The position numbers and the translations under genes are program-made. The notes under the pieces were generated by a model that saw only the letters and a program-made list of their open reading frames with translations, was not told the DNA's origin and made no database searches. A DNA stretch of 64,000 nt from Pseudomonas taetrolens (lineage in GTDB: Bacteria > Pseudomonadota > Gammaproteobacteria > Pseudomonadales > Pseudomonadaceae), in contig NZ_LS483370.1 in the NCBI RefSeq assembly GCF_900475285.1, forward strand, positions 3,920,001-3,984,000, in the 5' to 3' direction. Of this stretch, positions 63,348 to 64,000 are shown one piece after another. The first letter of the stretch is position 1. Each line of letters opens with the position of its first letter.

Positions 63348-64000
63348 CTACTCATTGCGCGGTGAGGCATTGAGGTCGACCTTGCAATCATTGCCACTGC
63401 AACTGAACGCCAGCGTAGGGCGTCCGCCGTAATCGTTTACATAGGTCAGGTACGGTGTTGCACCCAGCGCGGCTGCGCTCGGCCCCAGTTTCAGTGAGCC
63501 TTTGGGCGGTACCATCAAGGGCTCGAAGTCGGCGGCGGTTTTAGCGTCCCGGGCACTGCGGGCATCCACCAGCGTGATGAAGTACGGGGTGGGGTTGTTC
63601 ACCTGATAGTGATCACCCTGACGGGTCAGCGTCAGTTTCTCCTGCCAAGGATTGGCGAGTTCCTGCTGACTCGGGACGATCGAGGCCGGTCGATAGAACA
63701 GTTTTATCCGCGTTTGCAGCGCAATTTGCAGCGTATTGGCCTTATCACTGCGCGGAGGAATTTCCCGCAGATTGAAGTAGTAAACCGTCTCTCTGTCCTG
63801 GGCGAGCAATTTGGCGGCGGGCAGCGCCTGCACCTTGACCTGGCTGTTCTTGCCCGGCTCCAGGCGTTGAACCGGCGGGAGCACCGCCAGCGGGCTGATG
63901 ATCTTTTTGCCCTGCTCATCTTCAATCCAGCCTTGGGCCAGATAAGGCAACTGGGTGTTGTTGTTGGTGATGTTCATGCTGACAGCCTCCTTGCCGCCCT
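63348..64000 (-). CDS. PapD-type periplasmic fimbrial chaperone, 5' end outside window
   Basis: The frame is still open at the window end, so the signal peptide and first strands are missing. The visible 217 residues carry the chaperone hallmarks: N-ITNNNTQLPYLAQGWIED, VLPPVQRLEPGKNSQVKVQ, VYYFNLREIPP, LQIALQTRIKLFYRP (the G1/F1 donor-strand region) and two C-terminal Cys in FSCSGNDCKV. It caps pilins in the periplasm and hands them to an usher, which should lie beyond the window. Confidence 0.92.
   Translation of the reverse strand, partial: GGKEAVSMNITNNNTQLPYLAQGWIEDEQGKKIISPLAVLPPVQRLEPGKNSQVKVQALPAAKLLAQDRETVYYFNLREIPPRSDKANTLQIALQTRIKLFYRPASIVPSQQELANPWQEKLTLTRQGDHYQVNNPTPYFITLVDARSARDAKTAADFEPLMVPPKGSLKLGPSAAALGATPYLTYVNDYGGRPTLAFSCSGNDCKVDLNASPRNE

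Noticed and set aside
1..64000. CRISPR arrays, insertion sequences, prophage or integrase genes
   Set aside because: No regularly spaced direct repeats and no transposase, integrase or phage structural genes were seen.

Overview
This window comes from a Pseudomonas chromosome, most likely a plant- or soil-associated member of the P. fluorescens group. The first 5.7 kb carry a housekeeping run typical of the genus (TPR protein, lolB, ispE, tRNA-Gln, prs, rplY, pth, ychF). MksFEB condensin, rimI with a neighbouring psi-like gene, and a REP-type repeat also fit.

Layout. 1-5.7 kb: core operon. 5.9-6.9 kb: FUSC-family membrane protein. 7.4-30.2 kb: a complete Hrp1-type type III secretion (T3SS) island of the P. 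syringae kind. Its left arm (+ strand) holds an hrpS-like enhancer-binding gene, two very small secreted-type ORFs, hrpB-hrcJ-hrpD-hrpE, hrpF-hrpG-hrcC-hrpT and the effector chaperone avrF. Its right arm (- strand) runs hrpJ-hrcV-hrpQ-hrcN-hrpO-hrpP-hrcQ-hrcR-hrcS-hrcT-hrcU, followed by an avrE-family effector that converges on avrF. hrpL (ECF sigma factor) lies at the far right and diverges from hrpJ. I located four HrpL-type promoter boxes (before the pilin region, hrpF, avrE and hrpJ) and a GG-N10-GC sigma-54 promoter before hrpL, so the cascade HrpS -> RpoN/hrpL -> Hrp regulon can be read directly. Two lesions interrupt it: an in-frame TAG in hrpS where the family has Gln, and a -1 frameshift in avrE. 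The island looks complete in its machinery but damaged in its master activator and its one recognisable effector.

30.3-33.3 kb: Fsr-like MFS exporter, tRNA-Met, and a protealysin-type M4 protease with an emfourin-like partner. 33.6-39.9 kb: a flavin monooxygenase / Rid-family / DUF1028 / M20 amidohydrolase operon with a LysR regulator and an NCS1 permease, which I read as an uncharacterised catabolic unit for an N-containing compound. 40.6-46.2 kb: amino-acid/polyamine permease, class III aminotransferase, LuxR-type regulator and aldehyde dehydrogenase, a likely polyamine or omega-amine catabolic set. 46.4-50.8 kb: DyP peroxidase, AtoE-type transporter, REP repeat, beta-carbonic anhydrase, acidic hypothetical protein, rimI. 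51.7-56.5 kb: MksF-MksE-MksB condensin. 57-61.3 kb: BvgA/BvgS-type phosphorelay. 61.3-64 kb: chaperone-usher fimbrial genes cut off by the window end.

All calls rest on reading the sequence and on family knowledge. No database search was run.
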